This document shows positions 26,371 through 33,848 of a stretch of DNA of 33,848 bases, piece by piece (positions within the stretch are counted from its first letter, which is position 1; every line of letters begins with the position of its first letter). Source of the DNA: Acidiphilium sp. Its GTDB lineage: Bacteria > Pseudomonadota > Alphaproteobacteria > Acetobacterales > Acetobacteraceae. The stretch spans positions 1-33,848 of the forward strand of contig DAIDMG010000015.1 in NCBI GenBank assembly GCA_027449105.1, given 5' to 3'. The notes under the pieces were generated by a model that was given only the letters and a program-made list of their open reading frames with translations, had not been told where the DNA came from and ran no database searches. The position numbers and the translations under genes were made by a program.

Positions 26371-28155
26371 ATGAGGAAGTTGCTGCGAAACATGATCCTC
26401 GCAAGCAAGGAGGCCTGGCGTCTCGCTAAGCCCTATTTTAGATCAGAGGATAAATGGAAGGCATATGGCCTCCTCGCCGCGATAATGCTGCTAAACATTA
26501 TTATCGTATACGGTCAGGTTCTAAATACGTACTGGTTCAAATACAGCTATGACGCCTTGCAAAAGAAAAACGCCGCGTCATTCTGGCAACTGGCCATAAC
26601 TTATCAGCACGTTCCGGATTTTCCATATCTTATACCAGGCTTTCTTGCCATCGGTATTCTTCTCACGGTGACGGGTACGTATGCTGTCTACTTACAGCAA
26701 ATGTTACAGATTCGCTGGTGGAAATGGTTAACACGGGAATTTGTCGGCGACTGGATGCGCGGCGGTGCGTATTATAAGCTAGCATTAACGGCTCAACAAG
26801 GATCGGCAGTCGACAATCCAGATCAGCGTATTGCTAATGACTTGGAATTATTCGTTGCTGCAAATCTTAATCTTTCGATCAGTTTCGTAACGAACATTAT
26901 TAGCATTGTTTCGTACGTCGGTATTCTTTGGGCCGCTTCCGCTCCAATGCGGCTGTTCGGTCTGCATGTTCCAGGTTACTTGGTTTGGGCTGCTCTGCTG
27001 TATTCCGGCCTTGGCACACTTTTCACCCATCTTATTGGATACAAGCTTATCGGTCTAAATTTTCGTCAGCAGCAATATCAGGCGGATTTGCGCTTCAATC
27101 TTGTTCGCGTGCGTGAGAACACCGAACAAATCGCGCTCTACCGAGGTGAAGAGCCAGAAACCACTGGGATCATGGGGAAATTTGGCTGGATCTACGACAA
27201 CTGGTGGCAAATCATGCGCCGTACCAAGGCGTTAAATTTTTTTACCCTTGGGTTTTCGAACGCTGCCATTTTCTTTTCCTTGATCGTTGGTGCGCCCGAT
27301 TATTTCGCGGGAATCATTTCCTTAGGCGTTCTGATGCTGATCAACTCATCGTTCGGCAATGTTCAGAGCGCGTTTTCTTGGTTTGTTGGAGCATATCCGC
27401 AAATCGTTGCGTGGCGGGCAACGGTTCAACGACTTGACGAGTTCGAGCGCGCCGTGCGGGTGGCGCACCAGGGTGCGGCATTGCCGGCACTGCAAGTTGA
27501 TACTCGTGGAGAAAAGCTCGTTGCGGACAACCTCGCAATCAATTTACCGAACGGCGCTGGTCTATTGCGGGCGCCGCATTTCGAGATCCGTCGAGGCGGA
27601 CCGGTGGCAATAACGGGCGTTTCGGGTTCTGGGAAATCGACTCTGTTGCGTACGCTTGCTGGCATATGGCCGTTCAGTCATGGCAAAGTAATAAGACCAG
27701 AAGGGAATTTGATGTTCCTGCCGCAGCGACCCTATTTGCCACTGGGGACACTCAAGCGCGCTGCTGCCTATCCTCATGACGAAAGTACTATCGAAGACGA
27801 AGCTGTGCGGGCCGCGCTCGATGCCGTTGGCCTTGCCGGCCTCGCAGACCATTTGGGCGAGGTAGACAACTGGGCACTTCGACTTTCTGGCGGAGAGCAG
27901 CAGCGTTTGGCTATCGCCCGAGCATTGTTGCTCAAACCTGACTGGCTGTTTCTTGACGAGGCAATGTCCGCTTTGGATGAACCTTCGGCGCGGTCGCTGT
28001 TTGCGCTGCTGCGGACACGATTGCCCGACGCTCAAATCATTTCCGTGGCGCATCATGCCTCGATGGTAGACCTGCATGCCCGCGTGGCCTCTTTGAAGGC
28101 AGACGAGAAAGGCGTGATGCGGCTGGAACTAGGTGAAGCGGTTCCTAGCGAGTAA
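26371..28155 (+). CDS. ABC transporter, fused permease and ATPase (SbmA/BacA- and YddA-like)
   Basis: A 594-residue full-length half-transporter of the SbmA/BacA-like type with a C-terminal ATPase, as in YddA and peroxisomal ABCD-like proteins. The membrane domain (about 30-370) carries the family features LNTYWFKYSYDALQKKN, RWWKWLTREFVGDWMRGGAYY, NPDQRIANDLELFV and FRQQQYQADLRFNLVRVREN. The ATPase has Walker A GVSGSGKST, LSGGEQQRLAIARALL and Walker B WLFLDEAMSALDE, and a switch His (SVAHH). All catalytic motifs are intact, unlike the CydDC pair nearby. The ATG at 26371 has a G-rich site (GGGGG) 5-9 nt upstream and matches the family start. Relatives import or export peptides, vitamin B12 or very-long-chain lipid precursors; the substrate here cannot be told. 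Confidence 0.9.
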   Translation: MRKLLRNMILASKEAWRLAKPYFRSEDKWKAYGLLAAIMLLNIIIVYGQVLNTYWFKYSYDALQKKNAASFWQLAITYQHVPDFPYLIPGFLAIGILLTVTGTYAVYLQQMLQIRWWKWLTREFVGDWMRGGAYYKLALTAQQGSAVDNPDQRIANDLELFVAANLNLSISFVTNIISIVSYVGILWAASAPMRLFGLHVPGYLVWAALLYSGLGTLFTHLIGYKLIGLNFRQQQYQADLRFNLVRVRENTEQIALYRGEEPETTGIMGKFGWIYDNWWQIMRRTKALNFFTLGFSNAAIFFSLIVGAPDYFAGIISLGVLMLINSSFGNVQSAFSWFVGAYPQIVAWRATVQRLDEFERAVRVAHQGAALPALQVDTRGEKLVADNLAINLPNGAGLLRAPHFEIRRGGPVAITGVSGSGKSTLLRTLAGIWPFSHGKVIRPEGNLMFLPQRPYLPLGTLKRAAAYPHDESTIEDEAVRAALDAVGLAGLADHLGEVDNWALRLSGGEQQRLAIARALLLKPDWLFLDEAMSALDEPSARSLFALLRTRLPDAQIISVAHHASMVDLHARVASLKADEKGVMRLELGEAVPSE

Positions 28156-28655
28156 ATAGAGCCGCCGCCGTGACACCACGGCTAACGAATTTAACGCCGG
28201 CACCGCGTGCTGAGAGGTAGCCCGTGCGACATCACCAGAACAGCAGAGTACGACGGCGTTATGTAGCAACTTGGCGCCGGACTCGGCCTGCTTACGGGTG
28301 AAGTTCTATCTTGGTTTAAACATGCACTCCTGGTGACCGTGATGGAAGCAGCAGGCAACCGAAGGGTAGAATAGAAGTGTTCCACTCGGTGTTCCGGATG
28401 CAGTTCGGTCGCCGAGGCCACGTATCTTGAAGCTGACGAGTCTGGTCGAGATTGGCAAGACAAGAAGCATCGGGGCAGTTGGCCTGAACTTTTTTGCGGT
28501 TAGCCTAAAAGCGCCGGGGAGAAAAGTTTTCTTCCCGACAGTAGGCGACATATTGTTCTGGGGACATGGATGACGTGTTTTGCCCAGAATAAATTGTCGG
28601 AGGACTCAAGTCTACACCCCATGTCACCGAAGTCGCCGAGATCATAGGCCATTAT
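28156..28655. other. Unassigned stretch after the ABC transporter
   Basis: No recognisable intact gene. Minus-strand frames at 28306-28551 and 28191-28463 lie downstream of the IS481 remnant and could be degraded parts of it or of another insertion, but I could not align them to any family. Confidence 0.4.
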
Positions 28656-29021
28656 GTTGACCAGTCCGTGCCAGTCGAGCACCGCATGGGTGGTTGACAC
28701 CGTAGGCCTGTGAATGCCCGGAGGTCTCCTGGCTGGAAGCCTCAGGATTTTTGGCGCGCCACAGAATGGCTTCTCCTGCTTCAGCTGCATATTCACCGCC
28801 TACATCTGGAACGGCAGCTGATTGGCATGCCGGTATGACCGGTGCTTCTGATCCGCCAGCGTCCCTCCAGGTCCGTGTCGTTATAGCGTTCGATGATCTT
28901 TCAGCTTGTCTTTTATGAGATCCCGAACCGCCGGGCCTGCCGTCGCCACCTTCTCACCCTTCAGAACCCGAACGATGAACGTAACACGTTCCTCTTTAAC
29001 ATTACACTCCTTCCAAGGAAG
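28656..29021 (-). pseudogene. Remnant of an IS481-family transposase
   Basis: From 29021 the minus strand reads LPWKECNVKEERVTFIVRVLKGEKVA, the opening of IS481-type transposases. It then breaks: other frames give ARRFGIS, KIIERYNDTDLEG and LADQKHRSYRHANQLPF, with two stop codons inside. QLKQEKPFCGAPKI and GIHRPTVSTTHAVLDWHGLVN (28796-28656) complete the N-terminal helix-turn-helix domain. The DDE catalytic domain is not recognisable beyond this. Several frameshifts, stops and a large 3' loss make it inert. Confidence 0.75.
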
Positions 29022-29107
29022 GCGACGCTCCCTCGAAAGGCCGAAAGTGTAACCTATGTCTCTATTATGAAGTAAAAGCTTCGCCTCAAGAAAGGGTCGA
29101 GAGCAGA

Positions 29108-29183
29108 TGGTGCCCAGGGGCGGAATCGAACCACCGACACTGCGATTTTCAGTCGCATGCTCTACCAACTGAGCTACCTGGGC
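29108..29183 (-). tRNA. tRNA-Phe (anticodon GAA)
   Basis: On the minus strand the acceptor arms GCCCAGG and CCTGGGC pair. The D-arm is GCTC...GAGC, the anticodon stem TGCGA/TCGCA holds the loop CTGAAAA (anticodon GAA), and the T-loop is TTCGATT. The discriminator is A and CCA is encoded (29110-29108). It is intact although flanked by remnants of three different insertion elements. Confidence 0.97.
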
Positions 29184-29454
29184 GGCGGCGTTATTGGCAC
29201 CAAGACTGAGGGGATAGCCGAACCAGGTGCTGGTATCAAGCGCTTAGCGCCGTGCCAGGCAGCTTGCGCTACAGAGCCACGGCCACGTCTAAATGGGTTT
29301 TTGGATTGGTCGGCGAGCTGGCTCACTGATTTGCCGAGGCCCATAATCAGGCGGCTGCCACTGCTTCAGCGCGCAGTTCGTCTTCCGCAGCGAGTTTCAT
29401 GAGAGCTATGCGCAATTCGGGACGCTGTGCATGCAACGCAGCGCTCGGTGTCTA

Positions 29455-29562
29455 AATTCGGAATTACTGACTTTCGTAGTCAGGCCTGACCTCCGCTGCC
29501 AGCATTCGCGCTTCAACGACCGGCACCGGGGCGCACCCCTGAACTCCGATCTCCACGCGCGT
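29455..29562. repeat. Copy B of the 102-108 bp element-end repeat
   Basis: Matches 23615-23716 in the same orientation with a 6-nt insertion. It forms the last codons and 3' flank of the minus-strand tnpB. Both copies begin at AATTCGGAATTAC, which is likely the outer boundary of the element. Confidence 0.8.
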
Positions 29563-30156
29563 AGGAGCGTCACCGCTCCGGTTCTCGCACTCCTTGCGAC
29601 ACCTGTAGTGATTGACCGCCGCGTTGCGATCCCGGTCCATCCGGTTGCCGCACTCGCAGACCATCATGTCCCGGAAGCCCTTCTTCATGTTCATTTCCGG
29701 GTGGATGGTGCCGCACATGCAGCAGGTCTGACTGCCGGGGAACCAGCGGTCGATGTCCTCGATCTGGCGCCCCCGCCAGTCCGCCTTGTAGCGGCAGTAT
29801 GTGACCAGCCGGGACATCCCGGCATCGGCCACCGATAAGGCGAGATGCCGGTTCCGGGCCATGCCCCGGACGTTCAGCGTCTCAACCTTCAACACACCGG
29901 CCTTGGCTGTCAGCCGATGCGAAATCTGATGCAGCAGGTCTTTCCTGCGTTCGCGGACCTTGCGGTGGATCACGCCAACACGACGGGCTTGGGCACGCCT
30001 CCGGGCCGACCCTTTCTTCCGCCGCGACAATGCCCGCTGCGCCCGCCGCAGCCGCTTCTGTGCTTTGCGCAGGTGCTTCGGCGCGGTCCATTCGTCGAAA
30101 TCAGTGCCGTCGAAGGCTGTGACCAAGGTCGAACAGCAGCGACATGCTGCGATCAT
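29464..30156 (-). pseudogene. tnpB: N-terminally truncated TnpB gene
   Basis: A 230-codon frame covers the C-terminal half of a TnpB: TAFDGT, then APKHLRKAQKRLRRAQRALS, IHRKVRERRKDLLHQISHRL, the RuvC-II Glu segment VLKVETLNVRGM, the zinc ribbon CCMCGTIHPEM...VCECGNRMDRD with four Cys, and RuvC-III DRDRNAAVNHY. Unlike the copies at 8.7 and 12.2 kb, this portion looks well kept. The whole N-terminal part with RuvC-I is missing; a possible out-of-frame trace (HDRSMS) lies near 30150. The C-terminus ends in the tail shared with the IS1595-type gene. The start given is only where the frame opens. Nuclease activity is not expected. Confidence 0.83.
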
Positions 30157-30514
30157 GCCAGATCAACCACGAAAGTCAATAGGTCCCCTTAATCTTATAG
30201 TTAGCTCCCATTGACGCTGGGGGCAACTCGGTCGCTGTACCACAATCTTGTGACGTGTAGGTCTCGCCCCCCTCGGACAACGCCTTGAATCTGAAGCGCT
30301 CCTACAGATCGGCCACGCTTGGTACGAACTTCGACTTACCCGCAGTACTGGACGATGTGACACTCGTATGCATGGAGAACATTCAGCCAATTCCTGCCGA
30401 GTAGCCAGGAAGGGGTTCTCGATCGCCTTCGGTAATAGGCCGGCCAGAGGGACAGGAAACCTATGTGCGGATGGGTGACAACGGCAGGGTGAAGTGCTGA
30501 GTCTCTACTTTTGT

Positions 30515-30932
30515 TCAGAGACGGAGAGGGTCGGCGGCGCCAACATTGGATTGGGCTAGGAACGACTTGGTGTCGTGGAAGCATCGTGCGGGCCATCCTC
30601 GCTGGATACGCCTTCTGAGCCGGACGAGGCGTCTGCATCTCATAGACGAGATTGGCGAAGCCGACTTTCGTCGTTGCGCGTGCGATCCCAATGGCGCGGA
30701 CAAACAGCCCTATGGGCCCCTTCTGCAGGGCGAAGACAGGCTCCATCGCCGACCAGGCAGCGTTGGCTTGCATGGTTCGTCCTAGCATCGGCCGGTCATT
30801 TCGGTTCAGCGCTTCTCCAGATGATACCCGAACACCTCAAAATTCACGACGCCCACCAGACACTCCAGAGGATCCCCAGTCTTCGATAACTCCACATACC
30901 GACCATCCAGAAAACCCCGGTTGCGACATCAT
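30515..30932 (-). pseudogene. IS5-type transposase reduced to its two ends
   Basis: On the minus strand AAGGAGG precedes an ATG at 30932 and the start MMSQPGFS. A frame change then gives FLDGRYVELSKTGDPLE and VVNFEVFGYHLEK, the N-terminus of IS5-type transposases. After another shift, ALNRNDRPMLGRTMQANAAW leads directly into the C-terminal motif (MEPVFALQKGPIGLFVRAIG, then IARATTKVGFANLVYEM), with a last shift to RRLVRLRRR. Thus about 60 N-terminal and 60-70 C-terminal residues remain; the catalytic middle has been deleted. Confidence 0.75.
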
Positions 30933-31243
30933 CCAATCCTCCTTCACACTCTCAAAACCGGAGAATCACCAACATCTCCAAAACACCAGATGCTTCTCGA
31001 GGTGTCCGACACTAACTCAACCAAATCGCCGCGCAATTCCCGGCGAGTAAATCGCCGGCACAAATATTATGTTATATATAGCGACATTTAATTTTTCTCT
31101 GTTTTTATTTCAAATACGGCAACGATCCATGCAAGCGTGTGGATATTCGTATATGGGTAAAATTCTCCCCATCAATCTCGCGCGTCGAGACATTTACTAA
31201 CATATTCCCATCTCGGCCGCTCAAAACAAGCGACCAACTCTGA
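30933..31243. other. Intergenic stretch with hairpin and AT-rich segment
   Basis: Contains the hairpin CCGGCGA-GTAAA-TCGCCGG (31040-31058) and an AT-rich run (about 31060-31210) downstream of the minus-strand RNA methyltransferase. No gene is recognised. The hairpin has no T-run on its minus-strand downstream side, so a terminator role is uncertain. Confidence 0.4.
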
Positions 31244-32323
31244 TCAGTTCTTATCAAAGGACACTACTGCTTCCAGATGTTTGGAACCAGGAAACTGGTC
31301 AATCGGTACTGCCTCGATCAAAACGTACCCGGAGCGCCGAAGAGCCCTGGCATCGTGGACTAATGTTTTCGGATTACAGCTGATGTAGATGACGCGGCCA
31401 ACACCCGAGGCCGCAATCTGAGCGATCTGAGCTCCCGCGCCTCCAAAAGGTGGATCAAGTATCACGGTGGCGAAGGATGAAAGTTCATCCGCCTTCACTG
31501 GACGGCGAGTGAGGTCACGGACCTCCGACTTAACCATGCCAGTAAGCCCTGCATGACGTACCGCGTGTTCCAGAGCTGCGGTCGCGGCTTTACTGCCTTC
31601 AAAGGCGTGGATTTTTGCGTACTGGGCAAGCACACCTGTAAAGCTGCCAACACCTGCATAGAGTTCAGCGATTCGAGCCCTTCGAGGCAGTCCGCGAGGC
31701 AGAAACCGAATAATCGATGTTAGGATAGCCTTCTCGCCTTCCTCGCTTGGCTGCAGAAATGCACCAGGCGGCACCCTTATTGAAAGCGATCCCGACCGGT
31801 GAGTTGGTGCACGCCGAATAAGTATTGGATCATCGACGAGACTAACTCGAGCAAGGTCTAATGATTGAGCAAAATTGATCAAGCGAATACGATCTTCGGT
31901 CGTTGCCTTATCATCTAGACCTAAGCATACATCGATCCCTGTTTCCGTAATCGTGACGAGGACTCTTCCCTTTCGTCGCATTCCATTCAGTTGACCAAAC
32001 AACGCACGAAGCGGACCAATAAGCGATTCGATGCGTGGATCCGCGAGCGGACACGCGCGAATATTCACGACAACGTGCGACCGAGGAGCATGCAAGCCAA
32101 AGTGTATCGCGCCACCCACTCGAGCGGCGGCGAAATCCATACGACGGCGTGAACCCATAGGAATCGTGATCAACGGAGCAATGTTAGGATCCGGAAAACC
32201 AGCATCCTGCAAAGCGTGATTGAGAAGTTGACGCTTGGCATAAAGCTCGTCCGGATCAAAAGGGTTGGCGACCGTGCACCCTCCGCAAACTCCAACGTAG
32301 GGACAGGCCGTTGGCGTCCTCAA
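31244..32323 (-). CDS. RlmD/TrmA-family RNA (uracil-C5) methyltransferase
   Basis: A 359-residue S-adenosylmethionine-dependent enzyme expected to methylate C5 of a uridine in 23S rRNA or tRNA. The N-terminus carries the cluster [10 protein letters not shown], likely part of an iron-sulfur site with a further Cys (RACPLADPR). The Rossmann core has [17 protein letters not shown] (about 222-238), then [13 protein letters not shown], and the nucleophile motif [19 protein letters not shown] at the C-terminus supplies the general-base Glu. The N-terminal TRAM domain of E. coli RlmD is absent. The start is a TTG at 32323 overlapping the acpS stop by 4 nt (TTGA), and no better start is near. It ends a spoT-acpS-methyltransferase operon. 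RlmD-like is more likely than TrmA, but the target base is not certain. Confidence 0.87.
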   Translation of the reverse strand: MRTPTACPYVGVCGGCTVANPFDPDELYAKRQLLNHALQDAGFPDPNIAPLITIPMGSRRRMDFAAARVGGAIHFGLHAPRSHVVVNIRACPLADPRIESLIGPLRALFGQLNGMRRKGRVLVTITETGIDVCLGLDDKATTEDRIRLINFAQSLDLARVSLVDDPILIRRAPTHRSGSLSIRVPPGAFLQPSEEGEKAILTSIIRFLPRGLPRRARIAELYAGVGSFTGVLAQYAKIHAFEGSKAATAALEHAVRHAGLTGMVKSEVRDLTRRPVKADELSSFATVILDPPFGGAGAQIAQIAASGVGRVIYISCNPKTLVHDARALRRSGYVLIEAVPIDQFPGSKHLEAVVSFDKN

Positions 32324-32724
32324 GAAGCCGCCACGGCTTCGATAATCACTTGTGCAAAGGCGATGGGGTATTCATCGGTGAGGGTAAGATGAATCATCGA
32401 ACGGTGCCCCTCGGGTGTAATTTTTGCCAGCCTAAGCGCAGCGCCTCCGGTCAGCATCAACGTTGGTTGGCCCGATGGAAAATTCACTACACCGAGATCT
32501 GCAAAAAAAACGCGTTGACGAAATCCCGTGCCGAGCGCCTTGGCACAAGCCTCCTTGGCAGCGAAACGCTTAGCGTATGTTGCGGCCCGCTGAAGTGGTC
32601 GGCGTTCAGCCCGAGCACGCTCAACGTCTGTAAAGATGCGGCTCGTAAAACGCTCACCGAACCGCACAAGCGTTGCCTCGATGCGACGAATATCACACAG
32701 ATCTGAACCAATACCGATGATCAC
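32320..32724 (-). CDS. acpS: Holo-[acyl-carrier-protein] synthase
   Basis: A 134-residue enzyme that moves 4'-phosphopantetheine from coenzyme A to the Ser of acyl carrier protein, acting as a trimer in the cytosol. [14 protein letters not shown] at the N-terminus contains the magnesium-binding Asp; [15 protein letters not shown] near residue 53 contains the second metal Glu and the conserved Lys. [17 protein letters not shown] and the C-terminal [17 protein letters not shown] fit the family. Length is normal (about 125-135). Its ATG overlaps the spoT stop by 4 nt (32721-32724), and its own stop overlaps the next gene, so all three are translationally coupled. It links functionally with panC, which feeds coenzyme A synthesis. 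Confidence 0.96.
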   Translation of the reverse strand: MIIGIGSDLCDIRRIEATLVRFGERFTSRIFTDVERARAERRPLQRAATYAKRFAAKEACAKALGTGFRQRVFFADLGVVNFPSGQPTLMLTGGAALRLAKITPEGHRSMIHLTLTDEYPIAFAQVIIEAVAAS

Positions 32725-33848
32725 GAGCGGGCACGGTCGACTTGCGCAACTCCACCTGCGGCACGCAATCCAGCGATCACCTGGGACAGGTGTCGTAAAT
32801 CTCGGATTTCAACATCCATCAGACACTCGAAAAAATCCTGCTGACGATGGACGATTTTCAGGTTCTCAAGAGCTGCATCCTGCCTTGCAACCGCATTGGC
32901 TAGGTTAGCAACAGCGTTTGGAGTATTGCTCACTATGACGCTGACTCGTCCGGTAAACGGACGCTCTTTGCTTGTCCCTCCCTTGCCAACACCATCGCGT
33001 GCAGGACCATCTCTCGCCTGCGCGAGCTGGGCATAGTCCCAATCAACATCGATGAAACGCTCTGGTGTGGTCGCAAAGTTCTCAAGCGTAAGGCAGTCAC
33101 GGGTATGGATTGTGACGCCCTTGCCGGTCGCAACGATTCCTATGATCTTATCACCCGGCAATGGATGACAGCAGCCCGCGTAATGAACCTCCATCCCAGA
33201 AATCAAGCCCGTGATTGGCAAAGAGTTCGATCGTTTGGCGCTGGACCCGCGTGGAGCACGGGTAAGCATACCAGGAACAATACGGGGGCCGCGGTTCTCA
33301 CGCAGCTCAGGATATGCGGCGTAAACGACTTCCTTAGCACCGAGATTGCCTGTCGCTACTGCAACGTACAGATCGTCAAGGTTACTCAATTTAAATTGCT
33401 TAAGAAGCGGATCAAGAATTTTCTCGCTGCCGTCAACGCCGTCTTGGCGGAATGCACGGGCAAGAGCGGCCTTTCCTTGGTCGCGGTTCTGTACCCGGAT
33501 CTGCTGAGCAAGAAAGCGGCGAATACGTGCGCGAGCCTTTCCGGTGACCACAAACCGTTCCCAAGAGGGCGATGGCGTGCCACCGCGTGCGGTTAAAATC
33601 TCCACTTGGTCCCCATTCTGCAGTTCGTAGCGCAACGGCATCAAGCGCCCATTGATGCGCGCGCCGACACATGTATCCCCAATCTGCGAGTGAACAGCAT
33701 AAGCGAAATCGACGGCGGTAGCTCCTCTAGGTAATTGGATCAACTGACCTTTTGGAGTGAAGCAAAAGACTTGATCCTGATACAGCTCCAGTTTCGTGTT
33801 TTCCAGAAATTCATCAGGAGCAGCCGAATTCTCCAAGATCTCGAGGAG
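32721..33848 (-). CDS. spoT: Bifunctional (p)ppGpp synthetase/hydrolase, RelA/SpoT family (5'-partial)
   Basis: The C-terminal half of a Rel/Spo homologue (RSH), the stringent-response enzyme that makes and degrades (p)ppGpp. The frame is open to the window edge ([16 protein letters not shown] comes first), so the hydrolase and synthetase domains lie outside; 375 residues are present. The TGS domain starts at [20 protein letters not shown] with [21 protein letters not shown] helical region follows, then the Cys-containing segment [20 protein letters not shown] and THTRDC-like IHTRDC. A C-terminal ACT domain ([20 protein letters not shown]) ends the protein. These regulatory domains sense uncharged tRNA or ACP status in other bacteria. 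The TTG at 33836 is internal, not the true start. Co-transcribed with acpS and the RNA methyltransferase. Confidence 0.95.
   Translation of the reverse strand, partial: LLEILENSAAPDEFLENTKLELYQDQVFCFTPKGQLIQLPRGATAVDFAYAVHSQIGDTCVGARINGRLMPLRYELQNGDQVEILTARGGTPSPSWERFVVTGKARARIRRFLAQQIRVQNRDQGKAALARAFRQDGVDGSEKILDPLLKQFKLSNLDDLYVAVATGNLGAKEVVYAAYPELRENRGPRIVPGMLTRAPRGSSAKRSNSLPITGLISGMEVHYAGCCHPLPGDKIIGIVATGKGVTIHTRDCLTLENFATTPERFIDVDWDYAQLAQARDGPARDGVGKGGTSKERPFTGRVSVIVSNTPNAVANLANAVARQDAALENLKIVHRQQDFFECLMDVEIRDLRHLSQVIAGLRAAGGVAQVDRARS

Noticed and set aside
28881-29168. 95-codon minus-strand ORF as a single gene
   Set aside because: Its first part is the tRNA-Phe read as protein and its second part is the N-terminus of the IS481 remnant; there is no single protein here.
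33105-33596. 163-codon plus-strand ORF at the right end
   Set aside because: Antisense to the RSH TGS and helical domains, with no supporting motif or start signal.
1-33848. CRISPR array, prophage or integrative element
   Set aside because: No regularly spaced direct repeats, cas genes, integrase, phage structural genes or flanking attachment repeats were seen by reading; the two tRNA genes show no duplicated 3' ends in the window.

Overview
The window reads as chromosomal DNA of an alphaproteobacterium. Protein resemblance (LpxC, PanC, a RelA/SpoT–AcpS cluster, a NodT-type efflux operon, several TnpB copies) points to a Rhodospirillales/Acetobacteraceae-like organism. That placement is inference from recognised sequence style, not from a search. 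Coding density is low: about twenty convincing genes are separated by long stretches with no recognisable gene and by at least six broken transposon genes. This suggests a genome losing genes, or a locally degraded chromosomal region.

Layout, left to right. 1-1932: 3' part of an NADP-malic enzyme with a phosphotransacetylase-like domain. 2.5-3.7 kb: GNAT-like protein, then tRNA-Arg(ACG). 4.7-8.4 kb: flavin-reductase-like protein and three envelope lipoproteins (glycine-zipper protein, lytic transglycosylase with SPOR domain, SlyB-like protein). The SlyB-like gene appears to have lost its ATG or to start at ATC. 8.7-9.8 kb: decayed tnpB. 10.1-11.0 kb: lpxC. 11.5-13.0 kb: a MntA/HepT nucleotidyltransferase/HEPN toxin-antitoxin pair with an inactivated toxin, abutting a second decayed tnpB. 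13.9-14.2 kb: HU and its terminator. 14.2-18.5 kb, minus strand: an emrA-emrB-nodT tripartite efflux operon whose last codons lie inside the HU terminator. 18.5-20.15 kb: a gene desert.

20.15-23.5 kb, minus strand: cydDC, with both ABC signature motifs altered. 23.6-24.6 kb: a damaged IS1595-type transposase whose tail is shared with a TnpB element 6 kb away. 24.6-25.6 kb: a small ORF overlapping panC. 26.4-28.2 kb: an SbmA/YddA-like ABC transporter with an intact ATPase. 28.6-30.9 kb: IS481 remnant, tRNA-Phe(GAA), tnpB remnant and an internally deleted IS5-type gene. 31.2-33.8 kb, minus strand: a tightly overlapping spoT/rsh-acpS-RNA methyltransferase operon running off the right edge.

Shared themes are envelope building and maintenance (LpxC, lipoproteins, transglycosylase), export (Emr/NodT, CydDC, SbmA-like), coenzyme supply (PanC, AcpS) and stringent control (RSH). 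No CRISPR array, complete transposon, prophage or clear new multigene system was found. The best leads are the altered CydDC ATPase motifs, the ATC-start lipoprotein, the dead HepT beside an intact MntA, the IS1595/TnpB tail sharing, and the small ORF coupled to panC.
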